Of a DNA stretch of 64,000 bases, positions 46,346 to 57,200 are shown piece by piece (positions within the stretch are counted from its first letter, which is position 1; the number at the start of each line of letters is the position of its first letter). A program made the position numbers and the translations under genes. The notes under the pieces are model-generated. The model was not told the DNA's origin. It did not search any database and was given only the letters and a program-made list of their open reading frames with translations. The stretch is taken from assembly GCA_011033025.1 (NCBI GenBank), contig WFMF01000073.1, forward strand, positions 62,001-126,000, read 5' to 3'. Source of the stretch: Beroe forskalii. Taxonomy: Eukaryota > Ctenophora > Nuda > Beroida > Beroidae.

Positions 46346-49300
46346 ATCCATATTAAACACGTACCACTCGGATAGTGGGATACGTCACACATTAATGCCT
46401 GTGGACGTTTTACCATACACAATGCAATACATTCATCACCAAAAGTGTACAGGATCACCATGTACCGTGAATTCGTATTGCGTGAATCGCACGGCGTTTG
46501 GATCTGTTTTCTGAAAGGCATTTCAAGGACCATGGACTACAAAGCCCAAAGTGTCGTGTACAATTATTATCGTGTACTGTACACCCATCCTAACTATATA
46601 GGTCTAATACTAAATATATACACTGTCATTAGGCAGCTGTAGAACTGTCGTTGAGGCTCTGGTGTTCAGCAGGCTTGGTATATAATATATAGACCAGTAA
46701 TGGAGGACTACAGCTGCATCATCATTGGTACAAAGTGTACATGTTATTATGCACTTATACTGGGTGTACACCACAGTTTCATTGGGTCTAGGAGGGTAAA
46801 AGGAGCTGTCAGAGTAAGAAATGTGGTGTAAAATGCAGCCATAGTGCACTCGCAGTGTACGTTGGGTACACACAAGAACTATACACAAACGAGATAAACG
46901 ATGTGCGTGTGTGTACTCTATACCTTTTCTATAGATAAATCACCAACGTTCATCATCTTTTCATTTCTCTTTGAAAATTGGTCTGTTTAGATTTGAATGA
47001 TTCGACTTGCATTTCATTATTAAGTTATTAAAATGCCAGTTTACTGAGTTAAATATTTATCAAGGGAGGCCTATAATAAAATGATACGGTAAATGTATGT
47101 GCCAATTAATTATCTAAATCGTATCTTTTTGCTTGAGTAAAAGAGCCAAGATAAGAAAATACTATTTATTGTTGGAAATATAGAAGAAATCATAGTATCA
47201 TGTACCAACTCTGGACAATTTGATGTATGGTTTCATACAATTCAGGTGCGTAGTCAGGTTTTTAGAACGGGGTCGGCGAGTTACATTCAAAACCGGTTGA
47301 ATGTCTTATTCATGTTATTTTGTTTGGCTCCAAGCTTTAATCTCCACAAAAATTTCGCAATCTCTGACCGAAAAGGGGATGCAGTTGCCTGTGTCGCTGC
47401 CATCATCCTGGCTACGCCTCTGATCCAATCATCTGTATTTGGTAACGATTTCCGTACGAATTATGCACAGTGCATCCACATCCAGTGGACTCCTTGACAA
47501 CTACTTAACTAAACTCGCTCTAACACCATTTAAGCGCCATTTTACTAAAATCATGAAGTTCATTCCTTATTCAATATGTGTAGCACTTTAATTCTGATCT
47601 GTATTCGCTGTATTCCGAGGAAGTTATATCAAATATGGTTAACTATGAAATCCTTGCTTTCCTGCTTTTAAAGCCGTCAAATAAAATGCTACGCGGTGAA
47701 TATTACTTTTATTATATCAAAATTCTGAATATTGATGTTATATTGGGAATAGAATTATCACGTGACCAATCCACTACCGCAATTCTGAGTTCGTTTACCG
47801 ACATTTCAGCTACTGTAGTGAGAACATCTTGCTATCAGCGACGAGAATGTGGTATTTTTGTAGTGCCCTAAGAGGTTGCGTTTTCCCTTCATACTCTATT
47901 GTGCTGTTTGCATATTATGGAGCAATTTGTACTTTGTCTCGATGATAATCTTTCTTTCTTTCTTTCAATGCACATCTTGCATACAAATTGTCGTTATTTC
48001 TGTGTGCGGTTGCCGTCTTTATTCAATGCTGACAGCATGATATTTGGGGTAATCATCTTTCGGTGCGGTGTCATGGGCTACTATTCATGTCAGAACTTTA
48101 TCATACGTCAGTACGTCAAGAACTGCGGGACTTTAGACTGAGCATCCCTTTTCCACAAAACCACGCCGACATTTGCGACCTTTCAGAATTTAATAATTAG
48201 TAGATTCATCAATGTCACTGAGTCGGAATAAGGGGTGCAGTAGGAAGTCAGGTTAATTGTCGTGATATGCTGTAAATCCTAAATCGTACACACTAAACGC
48301 CACATTAAAAGGGCGGTAGGAAGTGAGTACTTGCGGCTCACAATGAAGTGGTCGTTAATTACTTCTCTAATTACTAATTACCCGGACATTTATCTTATTA
48401 ACGAGCCCGTCATGTCCTTAGTTTACTAGTTTACTGTCTGCCGGAGCTGTTACATTTGGCCTCAGTGTGTCTGTGTGCAAGCTCCCTGGAAATTTGGAAG
48501 GTGTGGATGATTTGTCATACTGATTTTTATTCTAGTTAAACTTTTTACGCGGTATACTGTATTCGTCTATGCAAGGTATGGCCGCAGGATGGCAGGATAT
48601 GCATCTCAGTGATATGTCCTGTTCTCTGTTTTCTGTCTAGGGAAGCCCTACATCGCTCCTGGTCACTCCTGGTCACTCCCGGAATCTGACACAGATACAC
48701 ACTACTTTTACACATTGCAGTTGTGCCCACTGGCCGCTTGATCCGTTGTTGTTGTTGATATAGAACTGAGTTGCTGTAGGCATTGCGAAAGTCATGAAAG
48801 TTGTAGCTACCTTTTATTCGGGTACGCAAACACACCCTTGAAACCCGTCTTTTCGTTCGGTTTATGCCCTCTTTTATTGTTTCTTCTTCTCCTTTTGCGT
48901 TTAATTTGCTTTGCATGCTGCGCTTTCGATCAATTAAATTATGAAAATAGAAAATATATTTAAATTTCGCAATTCACATGTTTTGACTGGTGTGGTGAAC
49001 TTTGTTAAAAAGGTGTGGTTTAGCTTCACAGCAATTGCCGTATGCAGCGGCAATGCGTCGATTAGATGTCGTTCTAACAAGCAGATAATTCATCATGTTG
49101 TTTACAATTCTAACGGCTAAAACTAGCCATGTATCCTCCTAAGTTTTGCAACTCTCACATCACAAATGTTTTATGAGTTGCGGGCAAATTATCAACAATT
49201 GAGAGTGACGTCATTTTCAACGTTCAGAATAGTGAAAAGATGACGATCGAATAGGCTGTTTTTTCGTACGCGAAGCATTTAGCAGGTGATGTTGTTGTCT

Positions 49301-49694
49301 GACCACCTGTACTTGCGAATATTTTCACATGTGCTGTGTCCCAATGGAGAAAGGAGCTCAACGTATACTAAGTGATTTACATAATTGAGACAAAGCGAGC
49401 TCGGTGTACAATCTAAAGAATAATGAAATTATTTAATTCAATGCACGACATTTGTAACGTTCAACTCAATTCTCTCGTTGTTGGCATTTCCGATTATTAT
49501 TGTTGAGCTTGGTTTTTTGTGCCGTTCTCCTTTTTTAAACAAAACTCGCGTTCTTGGAAACAAACACTTGTTTTGTTGGCGTGAAAAGGCTCCAAAGATC
49601 TACATCATACACTCTGAAAAGTGTGAAATTCTATACACACACTACACCACGTGATCCCATTGTGTGTACACACTGATGTATCATGTATAGCAAG
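46346..49694. other. Presumed CLASP intron, nothing recognised
   Basis: AT-rich. Short open frames only, with no domain and no convincing splice pairs carrying CLASP TOG2 sequence. Confidence 0.4.
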
Positions 49695-49778
49695 AGGAGA
49701 CTGAAGTACGGTTATACGCTGATCCCAACAGCTGCCAAGTCCCGGGCTGCTGACACTACTGCCTTACACAGCAATGAG
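49695..49778 (+). CDS. Possible CLASP linker exon
   Basis: 84 bp between AGCAAG and GTGGGT, phase 0 at both ends as needed to follow exon 45,528. It reads RRLKYGYTLIPTAAKSRAAD and eight further residues. Basic and Ser/Ala-rich, as expected for the region between TOG1 and TOG2, but it has no diagnostic motif and the polypyrimidine tract is poor. Confidence 0.3.
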
Positions 49779-50014
49779 GTGGGTTGTTCTCTGAGATGTT
49801 AAGGTGGAGTTAGTTAAGGGTGGAGGCTGGGGCAGCCGAGGTTTTGTTGCTGTTTCTGATGGAGGAGATCGCCATTTTTCGGTAAGTTTTAACTGCATGA
49901 AAAATGTTGTTGTATCTATCCGGAGTTATGAATTGCGCGCGTGAACTTCTGCTGTGATTTGTTCTCCATCTTTTAAGAAATGAGCCGGGGTAGGAAAGAA
50001 AATAGCCCAAAATC

Positions 50015-52499
50015 GGAACAAATTCTACACCAAGCGATTTTGGCTGTTTTCTATAGTTTTTTGCCCAAAAAATCGATCTAGCAACTTTCCAAGACTTTCC
50101 AGGGTGGGGAAAGTGCCGAAAAATCGATTTTTAGTTGAGGCGCAGCCGACTGACCTGTGAAAAACATAACTTGGCCCAGGAAGGTCGTAGAGACTTCGTT
50201 TTAGGCTTAAAAGAAGCGCAATGGCCATGTTTATATACGACTTGTTAATAAACATATGCCCTAAAATGCTCAGGAACAGAGTTATGGGCAAAAAACTGTT
50301 TTTTGGGCACCCGCGAGACATTGTGGAAGCGATTTTTTGTATCTCGGCCCAGGAAGGTCGTAAAGACTTCAATTTGGGCTTAAAAGAAGCGCAATGACCA
50401 TGTTTATATACGACTTGTTCATAAACATATGCCCTGAAATGCTGAGGAACCGAGTTATTGGCGAAAAACTGATTTTTTGGGCACCCGCGAGACATTGTGG
50501 AAGCGGTTTTTGTATCTCGGCCCAGGAAGGTCGTAAAGACTTCAATTTGGGCTTAAAAGAAGCGCAATGACCATGTTTATATACGACTTGTTAATAAACA
50601 TATGCCTTTAAATGCTGAGGAACCGAGTTATGGGCGAAAAACTGATTTTTTGGGCACCCACGAGACATTGTGGAAGCGATTTTTGTATCTCGGCCCAGGA
50701 AGGTCGTAGAGACTTCGTTTAGGGCTTGAAAGAAGCGCAATGGCCATGTTTATAGACGACTTGTTCACAGACATATGCCCTAAAATGCTGAGGAACCGAT
50801 TTATGGGCGAAAAACTGTGTTTTAGGCATCTACAAGGCATTGTGGAAGCAATCTTGGCCATTGAAGCTTGATTTTGGATTTGGATTTGAAATGCTCCGGA
50901 ACAAAGTTATGGGCGAAAAACTGATGTTTTGGGCATTATAAGACATGGCCAATGCTATTTCTGCATCTCTGCCCAAGAGGCTTGTAGATTTCATTGTATA
51001 CCTCAGGTTATTAGCAAAAACCTGATTTTTGGTCATGAATCATCAGACAATAGACATGGCTGATGCAATTTTATATCCAAGCTCAGCAAAGCAGTATGGA
51101 TGGTACTGCCACACATACAGGTCGTAGAGCTAGGTGTCATCAAAATATCATCTATCATCATCTTTACATTAGCCCTAATAGTCTACACAGTTGCCGTTCT
51201 TTTTAAGTTTAAAGCCCTTCTTGGGGCAAAGCTGTGATTAGAAAATTGTGCTTGTGGGAGCCCCATATCAGTTCATCAAATCTATACAAGTCTGTATATA
51301 AACATGGCTATTGTATTATTTTGATAAGTTTCAATGAACTTCCTAGGCTGAGATACAGCACAGGAAAATTGCCTCAACTGAGAAGAAAACTAAAATTACA
51401 TAACTTTGTTCTATAGCATATTAAGACATACCTTTGATAACAAGTAGTATATAATACACATGCCTATTGCACGTATTTACAGCCCACAATGAAATCTCTA
51501 CTCAAGACTCTTGGGCCAAGATAAAAAATTCAGTTTTTCGCCCATAAGTCGGTTCCTCATCATTCTAGGGCATATGTCTAGGGCGTATATAAACAAGGCC
51601 ATTGCGCTTCTTTTAAGCCCAAAGCGAAGTCTCTACGTCTTTCATGGGCTGAGATACAAAAATCGCTTCCACAATGTCTTACATGTGCCCAAAAAACAAT
51701 TTTTCGCTCATAAATCTGTTCTTGAGCATTTTAGGGCGCATTTTTATTAACAAGTTCTAAATAAACATGGCAATTGCGCTTCTTTTCAGCCCTAAACGAA
51801 GTCTCTAACGACCTTCCAAGGCCGAGATACAAAAATCGCTCCTACAATGTCTCGCGGGTGCCCAAAAAATCAGTTTTCCGCCCATAACTCGGTTCCTCAG
51901 CATTTTAGGGCATATGTCTGTGGACAAGTCGTCCATAAACATGGTCATTGCGCTTCTTTTAAGCCCAAATCGAAGTCTTTACGACATTCCTGGGCCGAGA
52001 TACAAAAATCGCTTCCACAATGTCCCGCGGGTGCCCGAAAAATCAGTTTTTCGCCCATAACTCGGTTCCTCAGCATTTAAAGGCATATGTTTATTAACAA
52101 GTCGTATATAAACATGGTCATTGCACTTCTTTTAAGCCCAAATTGAAGTCTTTACGACCTTCCTGGGCCGAGATACAAAAATCGCTTCCACAATGTCTCG
52201 CGGGTGCCCAAAAACAGTTTTTCGCCCATAACTCTGTTCCTGAGCATTTTAGGGCATATGTTTATTAACAAGTTGTATATAAACATGGCCATTGCGCTTC
52301 TTTTAAGCCTAAAACGAAGTCTCTACGACCTTCCTGGGCCAAGTTATGATTTTTCACAGGTCAGTCGGCTGCGCCTCAACTAAAAATGGATTTTTCGGCA
52401 CTTTCCCCACCCTGGAAAGTCTTGGAAAGTTGCTAGATCGATTTTTTGGGCAAAAAACTATAGAAAACAGTCAAAATCGCTTGGTGTAGAATTTGTTCC
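50015..52499. mobile_element. Foldback element 3 (2.5 kb), stems made of 174-bp modules
   Basis: GGAACAAATTCTACACCAAG at the left is exactly inverted at the right (CTTGGTGTAGAATTTGTTCC), and the match continues for more than 180 bp before the repeat array. Both stems contain tandem modules with a 174-bp period (GAGACATTGTGGAAGCG near 50,312, 50,486 and 50,660). The core is GAGTTATGGGCGAAAAACTG, followed by TTTTTTGGGCACCCGCGAG. The centre (about 50,870-51,500) is less regular. Frames such as 50,025-50,495 (minus) run through the modules and are not a credible protein. No transposase and no clear target duplication seen. Confidence 0.8.
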
Positions 52500-53557
52500 T
52501 GAAAAATTAGGATTTGACTGTACTATTGAAATCTGATTGTAGTTACATGAGGGTGACATTCGTGTAAATTCCTTCGCTACTCGCGGACACAAGACTCGTG
52601 AGATGTTATATCAAGGCGTTACTATGTAGCAGAATAGCAGGGAGATAGAGCTCAATGGCTTCTCGAGAACATAACACGTAAAGTATTTGTATATCATCCC
52701 GGATACTCCCGGATCGTTGTTATAAATTGTACTCAGAATGATGCACTTATCAACTTGTTCCCTGTGTGTTCGAGGGGGTGTATTTTTAGAAATATTTTCG
52801 GGAGTTTTAGGTGTAACTATCTAGTCTAAACGCCGTAGTCTGAGTTATAGTAAGTTTGTATTATCCTGTCCCAAATAGACGGTGGGCCCGGGGTGCTGTA
52901 ATTAATGTAAGTTTTCATAAATGTTTCGTCAAAGAAAATAGTACCAAATTAGCGGATGGGGTTGAAACCCAAGTCAAATGCTCGGGCAAACTATTGTTTA
53001 ATTTAATTCAATCATCAATGGTTCAAACACTGCACAAGCAATATTGCTCTGGTATCTAAGTACAGGTAAGACATGAGAAAGCTACGCTACACACTACTCC
53101 TTACCAAAATTTTGTCAGGTCTCGGTTACAAAAATGTTTTCCTCATCTCTGCTGCCCCTTCTGCTTTTACTTCAATACCCTGTAATAACCCACGTTGTGT
53201 TACTTGCAAGAAATTTAATAATACCTCCTAAATACATACTCCTTAGATATTTCAGTAAAATTAATGTATCAATATACCAATATTGCTCAGTAGTGAAAGT
53301 GCATGCTCTCTCTCCTTCTCTCAACCGAATATAACGTGTCAATTTCTAGCCGTTAATTGCCCCTAGATGGACTAATTACTAAATGATATCCCGGTTTGGT
53401 TGTCATGTGTCATTAGACTGATGTCTAGGACGAGCCGTGCCATTTGAAACATATTGTGTCTGAGATGATCATTATTAAATGTATTATATAAGCAGTGGTA
53501 GTACCGTGATAGTTGTACAGTTCTTCATTCTCTGCCTTCGTTCATTGAACTGCTTTC
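52500..53557. other. Non-coding, nothing recognised
   Basis: AT-rich DNA without a recognisable gene or element. Confidence 0.4.
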
Positions 53558-53560
53558 TTA

Positions 53561-54069
53561 GACCTGTTCTAGACAGGAGCTCCAAGGAGCTATTGCTCGA
53601 ACAATTGTTCGGGCAAGCGTTACTTTCTAGACAGGATGACCCTTCACGCTTACCCGAGCAATCATTGGATTCGAAAATCTTTCTAGACAGGGTTGCTCGA
53701 GCTATAGCTCCTGTCAGCGCATCTCTAATATCACGTGCATAAGGAAGGTATAATGTTACAATAAAAAACAGATATTGCGTCACTGCAACAGCTATGAATC
53801 AGCTTCCTATTTCTCGTTCTGTCATGATACGATCCACGTGACACGGTCACGTGTATCAGTGAGAGCTATTGCCCGGGTTAGAGTGCTTTCTAGACAGGAA
53901 TGATTGCCCGAGCTGTTGCTCGAGCAATTGCCCGGGTAATACCTCCAACTATTACCCGAGCTATTGCTCGAGCAATAGCTCGGGCAAGCGAAAAACCCCA
54001 TTCTAAACAGGCTTGCTCGAGCAATTGCTCGAGCAATAGCTCCTCAAAATTCCCTGTCTAGAACGGGTC
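53561..54069. mobile_element. Harbinger-like MITE flanked by TTA
   Basis: 509 bp with ends GACCTGTTCTAGACAGG and the inverse CCTGTCTAGAACGGGTC. TTA lies on both sides (53,558-53,560 and 54,070-54,072); a 3-bp TWA duplication is the PIF/Harbinger habit. The interior is filled with palindromes of GAGCAATTGCTCGAGCAATA type. No coding capacity. Confidence 0.75.
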
Positions 54070-54072
54070 TTA

Positions 54073-56284
54073 GTCGATTTATTTCTTCAATTCTCATCGT
54101 TCTGTCAGATCAAATGTTTACTTTAACCTTTTTTCGGCATCGCCGAATGCCACCGCGGCATCATCACGGGAAAATGATCAAATCATGGTTACTGGACGTC
54201 TCTCTTAGATCTGTAAACGATCAGCGATATGGATTCGAGATGAAGCCTGGCTACTCTCACGGAAATCGTCAGATCCTCGTTAGGATCCAACGATTTCCGT
54301 TCGACTAGCGCAGAATATCCATATCGGTATCATGTCGATATATTTTGAGCCTAATTAAAGGTGAACTAAATATATCGCTGTGACTTCACATGATGAATAT
54401 CACGTGATATTAATGATCTATCATCGTCGTATGTCAGGACGCCTCACAATTACTAACATATACCCTGACATCTGGTAGATGAAGTGACTATGGTAACTTC
54501 TATGAAACACTCCAGCGTGTGTGTGTGTGTGTTTGTGGCTATTAATAATATCACAACCCGACACAACCCATGTCATATATATCAGATCGCGGTGTTATTA
54601 AACCGCGCGATTATCCTATGTCCGATAACAAATCTCATCCACTTCTAACACTTTTCTCCTTTTCCTGCTGCTCTCATTTTCTCTCGATATATTGCTACGT
54701 TTTCGTACTGATTGCCCATTATTATTATTATCATTTTATTCAGCGAGAGAGAGATTGCTGTCTTGACGCTTGTTTAGTTGACTTTGCTCCAGTAGGTTTG
54801 TCAATATTCTACGTAATGATTTGAGGATGAATATCGAAGAATACTGTGTGCATTTTATGTATTTTTAGAGCTTTAAATGTCATGACAGACCATATTCTTT
54901 TTGAACTATGAAAATTGTTTCTATCCGGAGTTTAAAGAACACACCGAACACACATTCTTTTTTAAAGTTTAGCATAAATTGAATCCATGATTGACTACCT
55001 AAGTTTCCTGCATCAAGAACTTCGATAATAAATTATTCGTCATTGAACTGTCCTTGTCATGATCCATTATCGGCTATTGACGCGCTACATAACCTCATGT
55101 TACCAGTCTATTGTGGTAATTGTGTTAAATATTCAAATTCGAATATTATATCATATTTCGACAAACCATTAAATTATGGAGTACAAACTTAATATTCATT
55201 ATTATATTTGAATATTATTGATTGATTTCTAATGTCCTTCGGCCAATGTGATGACTATGGGTATTGAGTTGTATTACCTGACTGCTAATCTGCAAACAAT
55301 ACCATGTGTAATAAGTAATTGTACAAATTTTCAAGTTGTCGTAAAATCTGAAAATGAAATTATGTTGCGGGTTGCCCGTCATCACAAAAACTTTCTAACT
55401 TGTGATTCAGTTCAGTCATGTTATTAACTGTCAGCTAGATTAATTAAGAAATGTGAATTAACAGAAAACTATGACACAATTTAGTTAAAACAGTAAAATA
55501 CTTCTTATTGACAAACTCAAATTAAAGACTGCTGCTCTGGCTAATGTACCTGTCGGCATCATCACTCCAAGATTCTTATAAATCTAGAATAAATCTACCT
55601 CTTGAATGGCGAGAATAATTCAACCATTTACTGTTAGCAATCATCTAATTAGCATTCAATATCACACGGTTAATTGATGCATAATTTGGTGCATAATTGA
55701 CAGGCCTCGCGTGGAACACTCCGTGACATTGTTTACAATTTCTAATCATCTCACGACACTGCGACGCTCTTATTCTTTCATTCCACAACTCGCGTGACCA
55801 GAGAGCAAGAGTAATCGTTGAAATGTAGTCAGCTTATGTGATAAAACACCCCTACTAATTTTGTGTTCAACTATCAATGCGCGCTTCGAGCATTTATATT
55901 ATCACCATACGACCCCCAGAATCAAGAATAATTTTTTTTTGCATTTCATGTGTCAATTGTGTGCGCACATCGATATAATCTCTTCCGTTGTCATATTCAA
56001 TTCTCCGTCGAATATTATCGACACCTATGACCATCTTCAGGTTAAGATAAAATTAAAAAAACGCTTCTAGCTCGGTTCTCTCTCACTCTCTGGAGTAAAA
56101 TGCAGCTCGGAATACAGACGAATGCCACGCGGCGGGGGTTAAAACTCCGAGAGAGAATTGTACACACACACGCGGGCAAGGTCATTGAGCCGAGCAGCTT
56201 GAATTGAACTACTTTTTACTTTTACTGTGTTGGTTTTCCATGCTGTATTATTAAGTACTACTATTATTATATTCGAATAATAAT
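54073..56284. other. Non-coding, with one hairpin
   Basis: Contains an imperfect hairpin at about 54,220-54,330 (GATATGGATTCGAG ... CGGAAATCGT pairing with ACGATTTCCG ... ATCCATATC) and a short TG run at 54,519. The 200 bases before 56,285 contain CpG-containing, pyrimidine-rich sequence that could be a promoter or 5' UTR for the following exon. Confidence 0.4.
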
Positions 56285-56329
56285 ATGGACGACAATGTGG
56301 AGAACCCCCGGATGGAATCCTCGGATGAA
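56285..56329 (+). CDS. Isolated first-exon-like sequence (new gene start or alternative CLASP start)
   Basis: An ATG opens 15 codons, MDDNVENPRMESSDE, ending at a strong donor (GAA|GTGAGT). The preceding region (56,060-56,180) is pyrimidine-rich and locally CpG-containing, unlike its AT-rich surroundings. The hydrophilic, acidic start is common for first coding exons. I find no continuation in the remaining 7.7 kb. Because the later CLASP exons also seem to lie beyond the window, this could be an alternative CLASP first exon; vertebrate CLASPs use several. It could equally start another gene, or be chance. Confidence 0.35.
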
Positions 56330-56559
56330 GTGAGTTAGTTGTAAACAATGTAATATAGGTACTATCGTGAGGGTTTATGAGATTTTCAATTGATGTATTT
56401 GATTTATTCAATCATGTAAATTGTGAATTCAAATTACAGCCAGCTCTCGTAAATTAAAGTAAATTACGAGTGCGCAGTGCGCACATCGAACAAATGAGCT
56501 GTCATTGATGATCGTTCCTATATCAAAGTATCAATGAAAATTCATGTCAGTGCATAACA

Positions 56560-57200
56560 TTATCTTCAACTGAACCCTGGAAAAACAGAGATAATTGTTT
56601 TTTGAGCCACAACACCCTCTCCAAACTTCTATTACAGTCTTTTTTCATAACCCCAGAAATCTGTCTAAGACTTGTCTCAACATTAAGAACTTAGGATTCC
56701 ACCTAGATTCATCCTGACATTCACCCCTCAGGTTGATAAGCTCAAAGTAAAATGCCTCCATAGCCAGAAAAACTGTGCAAATGAAATCATTTCTTTCTGC
56801 TGAACAAATGCAACAACTGGTACAAGCTGTTGTCATTTCTTCCCTTAATTGCAATTCCCTCTATTATGGAACTCACTCCAATAACTTAAGAACCCTGCAG
56901 AACATAAAAATTAATGAAAATTAGCCTAAGGAAAAGTGACCTAAAACTGAACACCTCAAATCACTTCATTGGCTTGGGTGCCTGAGAGAATTAATTCAAA
57001 ATTCTTTTAACTGTCTTCAAAATCATCAATGGAATTGCACCCAATTATCTTCACCTCATCAATACAACAATATAAAACTTTCTTCTCTAAGATCATACAT
57101 ACCAAAAACTCGAACCTAGTCTTTTTCTTTTGCTATACCCTAAGTTATGGAATAGTTTGCCCTTGAAGTAAAATTTATGTAATAACTGAATTTAAACTAA
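56560..57200 (+). pseudogene. Decayed LINE (non-LTR) reverse transcriptase C-terminal fragment
   Basis: Broken frames read in order LNPGKTEIIVF, then NAATTGTSCC/QLVQAVVIS-like, NSLYYGTHS, NTSNHFIGLG, LQNHQW and finally SLRSYIPKTRT. This is the usual C-terminal order of CR1/L2/Rex-type reverse transcriptases (LNPxKTE, EQxQxLVxALVxSRLDYCNSLYYGL, ITPxLxxLHWLPV, ApxYLxDL, RSxxxxxLxxPRTR). Many stops and shifts: an old dead fragment with no upstream RT or endonuclease domain in the window. Confidence 0.65.
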
